Assembly: GCF_042432445.1 (NCBI RefSeq)
Contig: NZ_JBHLXE010000084.1
Span: 1-64,000, forward strand
DNA: 64,000 bases
Reading direction: 5' to 3'
Source of the DNA: Thorsellia kenyensis
Lineage (GTDB): Bacteria; Pseudomonadota; Gammaproteobacteria; Enterobacterales; Thorselliaceae
In this document: in pieces, positions 9,222 through 18,694 of the stretch
How positions within the stretch are numbered: position 1 is the stretch's first letter
Layout: each line of letters starts with the position of its first letter
Program-made: the position numbers and the translations under genes
Notes under the pieces: model-generated
The model's database searches: none
What the model saw: only the letters and a program-made list of their open reading frames with translations
What the model was told of the DNA's origin: nothing

Positions 9222-9917
9222 TTAGCCTTTTTCAGGTAAAAAAGAGATATCTACATAATATTTTTTCGGGTTATTTCTCATTATATAAATAGTAATTTCA
9301 TTATTTTCAATATAGGGTGAAGGATCGTACCAAATAAATTCGCTATCAAAGATATGAACGGTATTATTTAATTTATCTAACCATTGCGCAGTGATTCTAT
9401 ATGGGGTTCTGTGATTGATTGATATTAAGGTATAAGGACCAATTTCAGTTATTAGGGCTTTAACAGGAAAACCTTCCCGTTTAAATTTATCTGCATTAGG
9501 CTTTTTAAAAATAACAAAAAATATTGCTACAAAGAATAAAAAACCAACGCCAATAATACACAGAATAATAACCCCAATCCACATTTGTGAAATATTATTA
9601 ATAATGGCTTCATTAGGTGAGTTCTGATCATAGTAAATTTCAACAGTACTGCCTATAGGATCGAGCAAAGTCTTAGTAAGAGTGCTACCGATCACATTAT
9701 GTTCTTTACCAGAGCTATCTATAAAAGTAATAACTGGTGCATAAAGTATTTCACCGGATGAACTTTTTTGGGGTATCGAGCTGCTTACAATCCCTGTTGT
9801 TAATTGGCTAGTTTGAATAAAATCATAGTTCTTTTTAGCCAAGATTGCTGCGCTGATTAAAAGTATCATTGCAACAGAAAAGAAAATAATTTTAAATAGA
9901 AGAATAACTCCACGCAT
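9222..9917 (-). CDS. DUF3592-type membrane protein
   Basis: 231 residues with one membrane segment near the N terminus (about 5-27) and a second central one (about 112-138). Between them is a small beta-rich domain with the DUF3592 pattern, in which GSTVEIYYDQNSPNEAII stands before the second helix. A second soluble domain follows. DUF3592 proteins occur in many bacteria and have no settled role. The gene stands alone among mobile-element debris but its frame is intact, suggesting it is still selected. Confidence 0.65.
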   Translation of the reverse strand: MRGVILLFKIIFFSVAMILLISAAILAKKNYDFIQTSQLTTGIVSSSIPQKSSSGEILYAPVITFIDSSGKEHNVIGSTLTKTLLDPIGSTVEIYYDQNSPNEAIINNISQMWIGVIILCIIGVGFLFFVAIFFVIFKKPNADKFKREGFPVKALITEIGPYTLISINHRTPYRITAQWLDKLNNTVHIFDSEFIWYDPSPYIENNEITIYIMRNNPKKYYVDISFLPEKG

Positions 9918-10249
9918 AGGGTATGATCTTAACTTAATTTGTTAACAGAAAAATTATGTAAAAAAATATTTGTAATTAGTTAATTATAAAGAACATGTCA
10001 TGTGAAAACAATGCTAACTAATTGTTGAAATAACTACCTAAATCAATTTAAAACTCCCTTTTGAACATTGTAAAAATGTGATTTTAAAAAAAATGAGACC
10101 AGTTTGATTGTAAAAAAGATTTAATAAAATTAAATATGATTTATTTAAATTTTCTGGGAAAACCTACTTAAATACTTTGATTGAGCAAATTTAGTGCGGT
10201 TTCTGATTGTCACTAAACGTGATTTAAGCACGTAAGTCTTACTTAATTC
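9918..10249. other. AT-rich intergenic stretch
   Basis: No open frame of note, RNA gene or clear repeat is visible. It probably contains the promoter of the DUF3592 gene (minus strand) and the lost left end of the ISNCY remnant. Confidence 0.5.
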
Positions 10250-10512
10250 AAAAGGACTAAGTTATAACGCAAAATACATACTCTTTAAAAGAAAAAGAGC
10301 GTGCTTTTGTTCTCGAAAAATGTCTCAGAAAAGAAATCACTTAAGTCACATCTGCTAGACAATTTGGAGTTACTTACAGGCATTTTAAAAGACTTTTCAT
10401 CAAGTATAAAGAAAATGGAATTGATGGTATTGTATCACAAAGACGAGGCAAACCATCTACTAAAAAAACTCCTGCTGATATAGACGTAGAGGAGCTAGTA
10501 GCACTAAAAGTA
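10250..10512 (+). pseudogene. ISNCY-family transposase, N-terminal helix-turn-helix fragment
   Basis: One frame reads SLKEKERAFVLEKCLRKEIT, a stop, SARQFGVTYRHFKRLFIKYK and GIDGIVSQRRGKPS. This is the N-terminal winged-helix region of ISNCY (ISPlu15-like) transposases. It has an internal stop and ends abruptly around VEELVALK, where group II intron sequence begins. A C-terminal fragment of the same family lies at 15012-15633, and the middle of the protein is missing from the window. Confidence 0.7.
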
Positions 10513-10979
10513 ATACTGTGTTCACGGGTTTCTTGCCAGCGGTAGGGGATAAAAAGAAGGTAGTAATCAAACAGAAAATAAAATCTTTCAATTGGCAAGC
10601 GATGCTTCCAAAAGGTTTAAACATAGTGGCTAAAATGATTAATCCTTATTTACATGGGATAATAAATTATTATAGCAAGTTCTATCCATCAGAATTAAGA
10701 GGCATATGGCAGACACTTGATACACGTCTTGTAGTCTGGCTGATGAAAAAGAGCAAGAAACTCAAAGGCAAGAAGATGAAAACATACCAATTACTTTCTG
10801 AGATAAAATCACATCTTGCACGAAGAAGACTTTTTGCCCTTTGGTCATTAGAATTAATGATAAAAGCACAAAAGGAAACATAGCACAAGTGAGGTTGAGC
10901 TAGACGAGCCACATGACGCGAGAGTGTCACGTGTGGTTCTGTGAGAGGGGGCAGGGGCAGTTCCTGTGCTCTACTCGAT
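10513..10979 (+). mobile_element. 3' remnant of a group II intron (maturase C terminus, domains V and VI)
   Basis: The ORF at 10518-10883 encodes the C-terminal maturase (GIIM) domain of an intron reverse transcriptase: MINPYLHGIINYYSKFYPSE, then RLVVWLMKKSKKLKGKK, ending LFALWSLELM. Domain V follows at 10906-10939. It is exactly 34 nt, begins GAGCC, ends GGTTC, carries the AGC triad and is capped by a GAGA tetraloop. A domain VI-like stem runs to about 10979, ending in AT. The whole 5' part and the reverse-transcriptase domain are absent, so it is immobile and cannot self-splice. Confidence 0.88.
10906..10939 (+). ncRNA. Group II intron domain V
   Basis: A 34-nt catalytic hairpin: arms GAGCCACATG and the complementary CGTGTGGTTC, an upper stem GACGC/GTGTC and a GNRA (GAGA) loop. 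It keeps the AGC catalytic triad although the rest of the intron is lost. Confidence 0.85.
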
Positions 10980-10992
10980 TAATGATAAAAAA

Positions 10993-11009
10993 GTTTGCTC
11001 GCCCCCTGA
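10993..11009 (+). mobile_element. Solo ISAs1-type right terminal repeat
   Basis: GTTTGCTCGCCCCCTGA is nearly identical to the right end of the ISAs1 element at 14993-15009, including part of the preceding AATGA-AAAAAG stretch. No transposase precedes it. Instead the group II intron 3' end stops about 14 bases upstream, so the intron or a deletion joined to the tail of an ISAs1 copy. Confidence 0.65.
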
Positions 11010-11339
11010 CTCATTAAATACAATAAATTTTAGGATCTTAATCATTAAACATCTATAGCATCTATGCAAATTCTATCTTATTAAAAATTTTTAGAAAGAT
11101 GGCTAATCCCTATTAATTCAATAAATATAAAATGATTTAGTGGGTGCAATGCATCATTCTATTTAGTATGCTGGTGATACTTTTACGTTAAACTTCCATC
11201 TTTAAGGTGAGATACCCCATTGAATCAATATGATATGTATATACCACTAGGAATTTTAACAAGCCAATTAGAATTTTAGGGGGTTTATAGTATTATCTAT
11301 TTATGAAAACTCATGACTATAGGAACTAACTAAAACTAG

Positions 11340-11366
11340 CCCCCCAAATTGGGGGAATGTTTTTTA
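11340..11366 (+). terminator. Intrinsic-terminator-like hairpin upstream of the 672-residue gene
   Basis: CCCCC and GGGGG arms around an AAATT centre are followed by AATG and six T's, 66 bases before the next start codon on the same strand. No intact gene lies upstream between 11010 and this point, an otherwise featureless AT-rich stretch. It may therefore be a leader attenuator or an orphaned terminator. Confidence 0.5.
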
Positions 11367-11431
11367 ATAAATGATTTCTAACAGATGATTTTTAACAAAA
11401 GGATTTTAAAAAATTATCTACATGAGCATAA

Positions 11432-13450
11432 ATGAATCACGTAACGAGAAACAAACACATGCTGACTTATGAACGCTTCGCTAAAACATTCAATATAACA
11501 CATGAACGCCATCTGCTTTTAAAAGATAAAAACGTTTCTATTCCTAAGCACTATCTTAATTTTTTTATTTTTTTAGCTGACGTATCCCTTGATGAATTTT
11601 TAGCTTGGGAGAAAACGCATGCAATTGATGACACTTACTTGATTAATTTTAGTGACAATATTTCTGATGATGGTTGGTTTAACGCTGATATCTTACAAGA
11701 ATTGTTTGATTTACTTATTAACCATACACAGCTATCTGAGTGTCTTGCCTTAGCAGTAATTAACAGTCAACATCAATTTGCCAGCAAACCATTGTTGTGT
11801 AAAAGAAATACAACTTCTAGATATCAGTTTTTTCGTCAAGCTTGGGTGCTAAAAAATTTAATTGATAATATAGCTCAGTATTCAGCATGGAATGATGTAG
11901 CTCAAAGGGAATTACAGAGTATTCATCTAAGTGCTTATTTGGCAAAGTCAGTCAGTTATGTCAGTAGAATGCCGGAACATTGGTTTTGGCATACATGGCT
12001 ATCCTTAGATAAAAAAAATTTAAAACACTTTTTAAATAATCTTAAGTCGAAGGACTCAAAGCCAGATATACTTTGCCGAGCAACTCTATTTCTTTTATTA
12101 GGTGCGGATGATAAACAAGCTGAAGAAAATTTGAAATGCACTTTAGAACAAAACAAACAAAACATGACTCTATTGCAAAATTTTGTTAGTGCGTTTGAGA
12201 GTTGTGCCCCCCATACTCTATCTTTTTTTCTCTCTCAATGTGTCTCATTAAATTTAGTCAAAAAAAGCCACTGTAGGCGTTCAATACAAACATTTTTAGG
12301 ACTGACTCCATTTTCTGAAGAAACACTGAACATTAAATTGAAAGAAATTATTTATCTTTTAAGCCAATACGCGGATGGTATCGTATTTGAGGAGGCATTT
12401 TTTGCTAAAACTGCTGATGAATTATATCTCAATTTAATTGTATTTGGCCTAATCAACTTAGATGAGATGTGTCACTTATTGATTAAAAATATCGATAGAT
12501 TTTCATTAGATAGGCTTGAAATCATAGTGATTTACCTTTTTAATACAGGGATGTTTGAACACTTCAATCAATTTAGTATTGAAATATTTAAACGTCATTT
12601 TAAAGTGTGTATCCAGCCATTGAACCCCGGCGCACTTAAACTCTTAGCTTTAATAAGTTCACTACAAATCTCTTGTCTCTCTGAACCCAAAAATCTAATC
12701 AAAAATGACGTGATGTTTTGGCAAATAACTACTTATTTTTCTGAATTAGAGCCAATTTTAATAAACTACCCTAATCTAAAAACAATAGATTTTGATCATC
12801 AGTTAATAGATAGAAAAATTGATTTAGATAACCGTTACTCAATCCTATTAAGTCTATTTGATCATTCAGAAAAAATGACAGTTTATTTTATGGATAATTT
12901 AGCGCTTTTACCGGCTCAGTTAAAAAAAATATTATTACATACTGTCTTTAGTCCATGTTCAATGCATAGCCATAGTATTAAAGTCGATAACACAAAAATG
13001 TTCACGGTGAATTCTGCTAACCTTGGGTTATTATCAAAATTCCTTTTAGATAAAGATACTAATATCAATATGAAATCTATTGCACTTTGCCACGTCATTA
13101 AAGAAGAGTTGCCCATAGAAATACTAGAACAACTGTTCCTTTATTTAAAAAGAAATAAACGAATATTGAATCAAATGATTATCGATCTACTTTCAAGTCT
13201 TAGTGATAATCAATTTGCAAAGCTCATTAATAGCCAATATAAAACAAAAATCTATGCACTTCAAAAAGCGCTTATTAATCTGCTTGTGATCAGAAAATCG
13301 ATTAACACTAGTTTAATTAACGAAGATTGGTATCCCTATTTATCAACGATGAATAAGTTAAAACCGCAAGACGTCAGTCAATTAAACATAATATTTGAAA
13401 AATCCGATGAGCATATCGATTTACTATTAAAACATTTGCCTCATTCTTAG
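11432..13450 (+). CDS. Unrecognised 672-residue, probably all-helical protein
   Basis: I do not recognise a family. The frame is intact and AT-rich like the surrounding chromosome. The protein has no signal peptide or membrane segments. It is rich in Leu, Ile, Ser and Asn and looks like a chain of amphipathic helices, for example VFGLINLDEMCHLLIKN and LDRLEIIVIYLFNTGMF, possibly a HEAT- or TPR-like solenoid. No catalytic motif, metal cluster or nucleotide loop was found. An alternative start is Met10 (11459). It is flanked by solo IS ends (10993 and 13659), so it could be an island passenger or a native gene stranded between insertions. Confidence 0.6.
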   Translation: MNHVTRNKHMLTYERFAKTFNITHERHLLLKDKNVSIPKHYLNFFIFLADVSLDEFLAWEKTHAIDDTYLINFSDNISDDGWFNADILQELFDLLINHTQLSECLALAVINSQHQFASKPLLCKRNTTSRYQFFRQAWVLKNLIDNIAQYSAWNDVAQRELQSIHLSAYLAKSVSYVSRMPEHWFWHTWLSLDKKNLKHFLNNLKSKDSKPDILCRATLFLLLGADDKQAEENLKCTLEQNKQNMTLLQNFVSAFESCAPHTLSFFLSQCVSLNLVKKSHCRRSIQTFLGLTPFSEETLNIKLKEIIYLLSQYADGIVFEEAFFAKTADELYLNLIVFGLINLDEMCHLLIKNIDRFSLDRLEIIVIYLFNTGMFEHFNQFSIEIFKRHFKVCIQPLNPGALKLLALISSLQISCLSEPKNLIKNDVMFWQITTYFSELEPILINYPNLKTIDFDHQLIDRKIDLDNRYSILLSLFDHSEKMTVYFMDNLALLPAQLKKILLHTVFSPCSMHSHSIKVDNTKMFTVNSANLGLLSKFLLDKDTNINMKSIALCHVIKEELPIEILEQLFLYLKRNKRILNQMIIDLLSSLSDNQFAKLINSQYKTKIYALQKALINLLVIRKSINTSLINEDWYPYLSTMNKLKPQDVSQLNIIFEKSDEHIDLLLKHLPHS

Positions 13451-13658
13451 GACAACACTGTCCTACGAATTGTTCTAAAAGGATCTATCATAATTATATG
13501 AGAGGCGACTAGAATCAATTCAAAAAACACTCGCATACCTTATGGATTAAATCAATCGGAATAAACTACCCTATTGGCATTTTTGATTCCGCAAATTTTA
13601 GCTTTGATTCACTGGGAGTGGCAAATAGATAAATAAATGTTAAAGGTCCAACCCTAAC

Positions 13659-13675
13659 TCAGGGGGCGATCAAAC
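13659..13675 (+). mobile_element. ISAs1-type left terminal repeat
   Basis: TCAGGGGGCGATCAAAC is the inverted counterpart of the right end at 14993-15009. Together they would bound a ~1.35-kb element, close to a normal ISAs1 length. Its left half, however, is filled with IS630 sequence rather than the ISAs1 N-terminal coding region. The 200 bases before it (13451-13658) hold no recognisable feature. Confidence 0.65.
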
Positions 13676-14262
13676 TTTGATCAAACAGATTGAATTTATT
13701 GAAACTTATCAGTAATTAAAAAATACAGTCGGTGAAGAACCGATTCTATTTATTGATGCATTACACCCAACTCAAGCCACTAAGTTGGGATATGGGTGGA
13801 TTAAGAAAGGAACTGATAAAGTCGTCAATACAACAGGCAGTCGTACACGAATCAATTTAATTGGTGCTTTGAATATTAATGCCATTGAGAAAACTGTTGT
13901 ACAAGAGTTTGAAACGATTAACGGTTAAAGTATTATCGAATTTTTTACTAAGCTGAGAGAAAATTACCCTCTTACAGAAAATAAACACATTCATATCATA
14001 CTTGATGGTGCAGGTTACCATAGGTCGGAGGTTGTGGTTGAAAAAGCGTTAGAAATGAGCATCGTACTACATTATTTGCCTCCATATAGCCCAAATCTAA
14101 ATCCAATTGATCGGTTATGGAAGGTAATGAATGAAAAATGTAGAAATAATCAATATTTTCCGTCGAAAGATAAATTTCGGGAAGCTGTGTTGGGACTTTT
14201 CGAGAATATTTTGCCCACGATCATTCCAGAACTACGAACAAGGCTTACTGATAATTTTTAGG
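13676..14262 (+). pseudogene. IS630-family transposase remnant (DDE domain)
   Basis: The frame reads EPILFIDALHPTQATKLGYGWIKKG, NTTGSRTRINLIGALN, IHIILDGAGYHRS and YLPPYSPNLNPIDRLWK, all characteristic of the IS630/Tc1-mariner-like DDE domain. An internal stop (ING, stop, SIIEFF) and loss of the N-terminal DNA-binding half make it non-functional. It begins immediately after an ISAs1 terminal repeat and ends at the start of ISAs1 coding sequence, as though it had inserted into, and partly replaced, an ISAs1 copy. Confidence 0.8.
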
Positions 14263-14264
14263 TG

Positions 14265-15009
14265 CTAAAACCTGCATCTTGATTTCCATTGAGTATAAAG
14301 CACGTACAGGTGAAATTCTAAATGCTGTGACAGCATTTGATGTCGATAATGGCATTTCATTCAGTACAGAGATAGGGGCTGGTAAAGGCCAAGAAATCCA
14401 GATGGTACTGAACGTCCTTAAAATACTCAATCTTAAAGAGTGTATTGTGACGCTTGATGCGCTTCATTGTCAAACTGAAACCGTTAATGAAATTTTTAAA
14501 GGCAAAGGGATTGCACTTATCCAAGTTAAAGGCAATCAACGTAAATTGTTTGAAGCAATAGATCGAGAATTTCAAACATTGTGGAATACTGATGAATCAG
14601 AGAAACATGCTTTAATTCAGAATGACCGTGGTCATGGAAGAATAGAACAAAGGACTGCGTATGTTATTGATGCAAAGATAAATAAAAATTTAAAAGAAAA
14701 ATTGACTGCAAGTGAAGCCATACAATATACAAGGGAGCATTGCGTGTTGAACATTCACTTCATTGGCGTTTAGATGTGGTAATGAAAGAGGACTCATCAG
14801 AGGTGCATGATAGAATAAGTGCAAAAAATTTATCGATAATTAGGCGCTTTTCCCTAAATTTACTAAGTACTGCAGAATACAAAAGAGAAAAAAAGGAAGC
14901 TTCAATTCCTAGCAAAATGAGAATGTGTATAAATGATTTAAATTTAAGGGATAAAATCATATTCACGATGAGATTGATTTAATAATGAAAAAGCTTGCTC
15001 GCCCCCTGA
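14265..15009 (+). pseudogene. ISAs1-family transposase remnant with right terminal repeat
   Basis: The central catalytic region (about 14279-14735: TGEILNAVTAFDVDNGISF, GAGKGQEI, CIVTLDALHC, IQVKGNQRKLFEAI) is followed, after a frameshift near 14738, by the C-terminal part HSLHWRLDVVMKEDSSEVHD to 14982. The N terminus is replaced by IS630 sequence. The right terminal repeat GCTTGCTCGCCCCCTGA ends at 15009. It shares LNLKEC.(V/I)TLDALHC with the copy at 7351-8083, so both are one ISAs1 type, different from the copy at 28060. Confidence 0.8.
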
Positions 15010-15011
15010 TT

Positions 15012-15633
15012 CCATAGAGCGCTTAAAACATTAGGTATCGGCATAATTTGTGTCAATACTCCTCAAGCTAATGAGCGAATAGAAAGAGCCAATCTGACCA
15101 CTATAAAGATAGATTGGTAAAGGCAATCCGTTTAGTTTGCATGAGTAGAATTGAAGAAGCCAATCAATTTGCTAAAACTTGTCAAGCATTTGTTAAAACT
15201 TACATTCAAGAGTTCAACGAAAAATTTGCTAAGGCGCCTATCGAACCGATTGATGCCCACAGTTCATTGCAATTTAATGAGGCGGAATTGAATCATATCT
15301 TAAGTCATCAGGTTCCCCGTAAAATAAGCAAGAATTTAACATTCCAATTTAACAACGCTGAATATCAACTTGAAGGCTATGGAAAAAGGTTATCGATTGC
15401 AAAATAAAACGGTTCAAGTGTGCCTACAATTAGATGGTAAAATGAGTGTGTTACTAGTCGATAAGTCGTTAAATTTTAATAAAATAAGCATCAAGAAAAC
15501 AGCAGTGAAAGTGGTAGATAGTAAGTATATTAATGATGTGGTGAATGATATTAAACAGAAAGAGTCGGATAAAAGCGTTCAAGAAGAAAGTATTCATAAT
15601 GATATACCACAAGCCAAGGTGACAATAGGTTGA
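15012..15633 (+). pseudogene. ISNCY-family transposase, C-terminal fragment
   Basis: It starts right after the ISAs1 end with HRALKTLGIGIICVNTPQANERIERAN, the catalytic-core end of ISNCY transposases. It then reads SRIEEANQFAKTCQAFVKTY, EFNEKFAKAPIEPIDAH and the C-terminal beta domain (KNLTFQFNNAEYQLE, YRLQNKTVQVCL). At least two frameshifts separate the pieces. An ISAs1 element appears to have inserted into an ISNCY gene here. The N-terminal fragment at 10250-10512 may be from the same copy. Confidence 0.75.
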
Positions 15634-15969
15634 TTGCTTATACTTAATCCTGAATAAACAATCTGTTATTACCGTGTAATGATGCGTATTAAAATGATTG
15701 ATATCTTAAATTTGAGGTAGGGATAGCTATGCGTAGCATATAAGCGCACAGCGCTAAACTAATCGGAATACAGAAAAAAATGGCATGAGCGACGATATTA
15801 TCTTATTCAAATAGACATATGAACCTACTACGATGACCAGAACAAATAAATATTGATTGAAACCCATCAGTGTTTAGAGTAAAAAACCATCAAAACACCA
15901 AGTAGAGCTGTATTTTTTTAAATTAAAATGGGATATTTTAGCTAATGCTTTACACACACAAGAAAAAGC

Positions 15970-15998
15970 TTTACTTTAAATAATAAAGTTTTTATAAT
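15970..15998 (+). promoter_or_regulatory. Promoter of tRNA-Tyr
   Basis: TTTACT at 15970-15975 and a perfect TATAAT at 15993-15998 are spaced by 17 bases. The predicted start is ~16005, only seven bases before the tRNA. The rest of the 15634-16011 stretch shows no gene. Confidence 0.6.
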
Positions 15999-16011
15999 AG
16001 TTTGGTTATCA

Positions 16012-16096
16012 GGTGGGGTTCCCGAGCGGTCAAAGGGAGCAGACTGTAAATCTGCCGTCATCGACTTCGAAGGTTCGAATCCTTCTCCCACCACCA
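16012..16096 (+). tRNA. tRNA-Tyr (anticodon GTA)
   Basis: An 85-nt class II tRNA nearly identical to enterobacterial tRNA-Tyr, with anticodon loop CTGTAAATC, a long variable arm, TTCGAAT in the T loop and an encoded CCA end. The acceptor stem has a G7-U66 wobble. Only one copy is present here, whereas many relatives carry tandem copies. Confidence 0.97.
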
Positions 16097-16173
16097 TTCA
16101 AATTCTGATAACTTCTCTCGATTAATTCTTCCTATTTCCTTATACTTATAACTACTTTCTTATACCTTCTAAT

Positions 16174-16854
16174 TTACTTGTTCGCTTGATGAACAACTCG
16201 ATGTTTATATATTCCATTGCTTTTAATATAGTCATATACGGGGCTAGGCAATAATCTATCGCATGATTTTCCCGATTTTAGTAAATTTCGTATAAGAGTA
16301 GCCGAAACATCAAAGTAAGGTGTAGGAGCAAGAAAAATTTTTCCATTCGCTAATTCAAGTAAATGTTCCTTATTAGGTTCTAAATGTGACTCAATCCATA
16401 AATTAAGGTTTGAGTCAGGTATTGGCTGAATTTCATGGTTTCTTTTGCACACGATCAAATGACAATAATTTAAAAGATTTTCCCATTGGTGCCACTTATT
16501 TAATGAATAAAGAGAATCTTCACCAATAATGAAAAGAATAGGGCGTTTACTTCCAAATTCATGCCGCATCTCAATTAAAGTGTCTATCGTATAAGAGTAT
16601 GTATCTCTCAATAGCTCACGTGTATCAAGCGTAAATAACGGCTCATTTTTAATTGCTAGCTCAATCATTGCGATTCGCTGATGTACGTTAGCAACAGGTT
16701 GTTGTCTATGAGGCGGAATATGATTAGGTAATATATTGATTGTTTGAAAATTAAAATAATAGGCGATGGATTTACAAATATTGAGATGACCAATGTGTAT
16801 AGGATCGAATGTACCGCCATAATAAACAATCGGTTGTAATATTTCTTTATCCAT
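16174..16854 (-). CDS. nadD: Nicotinate-mononucleotide adenylyltransferase
   Basis: NadD converts nicotinate mononucleotide and ATP to deamido-NAD in NAD synthesis. The Rossmann nucleotidyltransferase signature GGTFDPIHIGHL (from about residue 13, with the HxGH motif) and the C-terminal SATLIRNLL (ISSTxIR-like) motif are present. Its 226 residues are a normal length. It is the last gene of leuS-lptE-holA-nadD, though 171 bases separate it from holA, so it may have its own promoter. The rsfS-rlmH pair that usually follows is absent. Confidence 0.92.
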   Translation of the reverse strand: MDKEILQPIVYYGGTFDPIHIGHLNICKSIAYYFNFQTINILPNHIPPHRQQPVANVHQRIAMIELAIKNEPLFTLDTRELLRDTYSYTIDTLIEMRHEFGSKRPILFIIGEDSLYSLNKWHQWENLLNYCHLIVCKRNHEIQPIPDSNLNLWIESHLEPNKEHLLELANGKIFLAPTPYFDVSATLIRNLLKSGKSCDRLLPSPVYDYIKSNGIYKHRVVHQANK

Positions 16855-17025
16855 TGAATCTATTTCCCTCTGCTTAAACTGGGTTATATTTATGTATTTG
16901 TATAGTTTATGAATTCATGAGTATCAAAAATCTTGGCGTTTTCCTGTTACACAATCAGGAGAAATACATATTTTTGCCTTGATTACACAATAAAAAAGTT
17001 AAAAAAAAGCCCTCCATGTTACTCA

Positions 17026-18072
17026 CTAAAAAGATTTAGGTAAATGAGGTTTATTGGAAAGTAAAATAACTATATCTAATAAGTCTTTCCACAATGAATC
17101 AGAAACAATGGTTTTGGCCTTTATCTCTATTTCACTAAGCATCTCAATTGCTTTAGCTATATCAACGAAGTTTAATCTTTGAAGTGTTTGTGTGTATAGA
17201 GGACGTCTATTTTTCCAGATATTTAAATTATCAAATATGACTCTAAGATCAGCAGGAGGATGCTGTGATTTGATTTTGATAAGCTGCATTAATTCAGACT
17301 GAAGCTGTCTTAGTAAAATAATGATTTCAAACTCTTCATCTTGTAGCTGTTTAGCTATATGAAAAGCTCTTTTTAAAGATCCAGATAATGCAGCATCAAC
17401 AAAATGAGTCGATGTAAAATGAGCAGCATCAAAAAGAATGTTCTCTAATTGCATTTTGCTTACGGGCTTTTCACCAAACAGAAGCTGTATTTGTTGTAAT
17501 ATTTGATTCAAGGCCAACAAATTACCTTCATAGTGATAACATAAGGACAATATGGCTTCGTGCTCTAATTTTAAACCTAGCCTGTTTTGTCTTTGTGTAA
17601 CCCATTGCGGAAGTTGCTCTCGTGTAGGAGGCTGACAATTTATTATTAGACTATTATCTGCAAAAAAGTCTTTGAACCATTTTAATTTTTCAAGTGGATA
17701 CGCAGAACGTGGATAAGTAAAAATTAATATAATATCTTCATGGATAAGAGTGTCTAAAATGCTTAATTTTTCTGTAATAGATGTGCCTAGTGCACTGTCA
17801 GGTAAATTTAAATAAATTATCAGTTTTTGAGAAAACAGACTCATTCCCTCACATAAAGAGAATATCTCATTCCAATCAGTTTTAGCTTCTATTGTAAATA
17901 AATGGTACTCAGTAAATTCTAATGATTTTGCTAAGGCAGTAATTTTTTGTGAACTCTCAAATATTAATAGGGGCTCATTACCATTAATTAAATATTTCTG
18001 TTTAATGATATGAGCATTATTATTTTGTGTATACTGAGTATTTAGAAACTTATCTGCATCAATCTTAATCAT
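17026..18072 (-). CDS. holA: DNA polymerase III delta subunit
   Basis: A 348-residue clamp-loader delta subunit, which opens the beta sliding clamp. The N-terminal domain has LINGNEPLLIFESSQKI and the later SLFSQKLIIYLNLP segment, followed by the helical lid and collar (YYEGNLLALNQILQQIQLL). The start overlaps the end of lptE by 8 bases, the usual coupled arrangement in gammaproteobacteria. Confidence 0.92.
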   Translation of the reverse strand: MIKIDADKFLNTQYTQNNNAHIIKQKYLINGNEPLLIFESSQKITALAKSLEFTEYHLFTIEAKTDWNEIFSLCEGMSLFSQKLIIYLNLPDSALGTSITEKLSILDTLIHEDIILIFTYPRSAYPLEKLKWFKDFFADNSLIINCQPPTREQLPQWVTQRQNRLGLKLEHEAILSLCYHYEGNLLALNQILQQIQLLFGEKPVSKMQLENILFDAAHFTSTHFVDAALSGSLKRAFHIAKQLQDEEFEIIILLRQLQSELMQLIKIKSQHPPADLRVIFDNLNIWKNRRPLYTQTLQRLNFVDIAKAIEMLSEIEIKAKTIVSDSLWKDLLDIVILLSNKPHLPKSF

Positions 18073-18652
18073 TTTCCGTTATCATCTCTGGTCTAAAAGA
18101 ACTTAATCTTCTGACGAGTTCTTGTGCCGCTTGTACCCTGAGTTCTTCTCTAATGATTTCTTGCTCACTATTTTTTTGCATTGCGGCTAGCGGGTTATCA
18201 AAAAAGGATCGTTGCACTTTTACATTTATTGGGTAAATACCGCTGTTGGGTATAATTAAATGTGCTGTTACTTCTAAAGATAATTGGTACTCAGCACTTT
18301 TACCATTTGCAAAAATCGATACGGTATCCCTAAATTCATTTGAACTTACAACACCAAACCTTGGGTGAGCCAATGAGTTTTGCATTGTTTTATCTGCAAG
18401 TAAATTTTGCGAAGCGGTTATTACCTTAACATTATTTAATCTGAGCTCATTTCTTAGTGCTCTATTTAGCGGTCCGTTAGGATCTGAGGAAAACAATTCA
18501 ATTGTTTTTAACTGAGAAGGAATAGTATAGGTTGTACCTCTCAAACTAAATCCGCAAGCACTTAATAGTAGAGTGATAGAAATTAAAAAACAGAGGGCTG
18601 AGAAGCGGTTTAATAAACTGCGTGAGTTGAATCGATGCATAGATTTTTCCAA
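18065..18652 (-). CDS. lptE: LPS-assembly lipoprotein LptE
   Basis: An outer-membrane lipoprotein that plugs the LptD barrel and helps export LPS. The signal peptide ends in a lipobox LLSAC with the acylated Cys33, followed by GFSLRGTTYTIPSQLKTIEL, the typical LptE start. 195 residues. It sits between leuS (42 bases upstream) and holA (overlapping), the canonical order. Confidence 0.93.
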   Translation of the reverse strand: MEKSMHRFNSRSLLNRFSALCFLISITLLLSACGFSLRGTTYTIPSQLKTIELFSSDPNGPLNRALRNELRLNNVKVITASQNLLADKTMQNSLAHPRFGVVSSNEFRDTVSIFANGKSAEYQLSLEVTAHLIIPNSGIYPINVKVQRSFFDNPLAAMQKNSEQEIIREELRVQAAQELVRRLSSFRPEMITEND

Positions 18653-18694
18653 ATAAACGCCTTAGGCCAAGATAATCAGCCTAAGGGATAAGAT

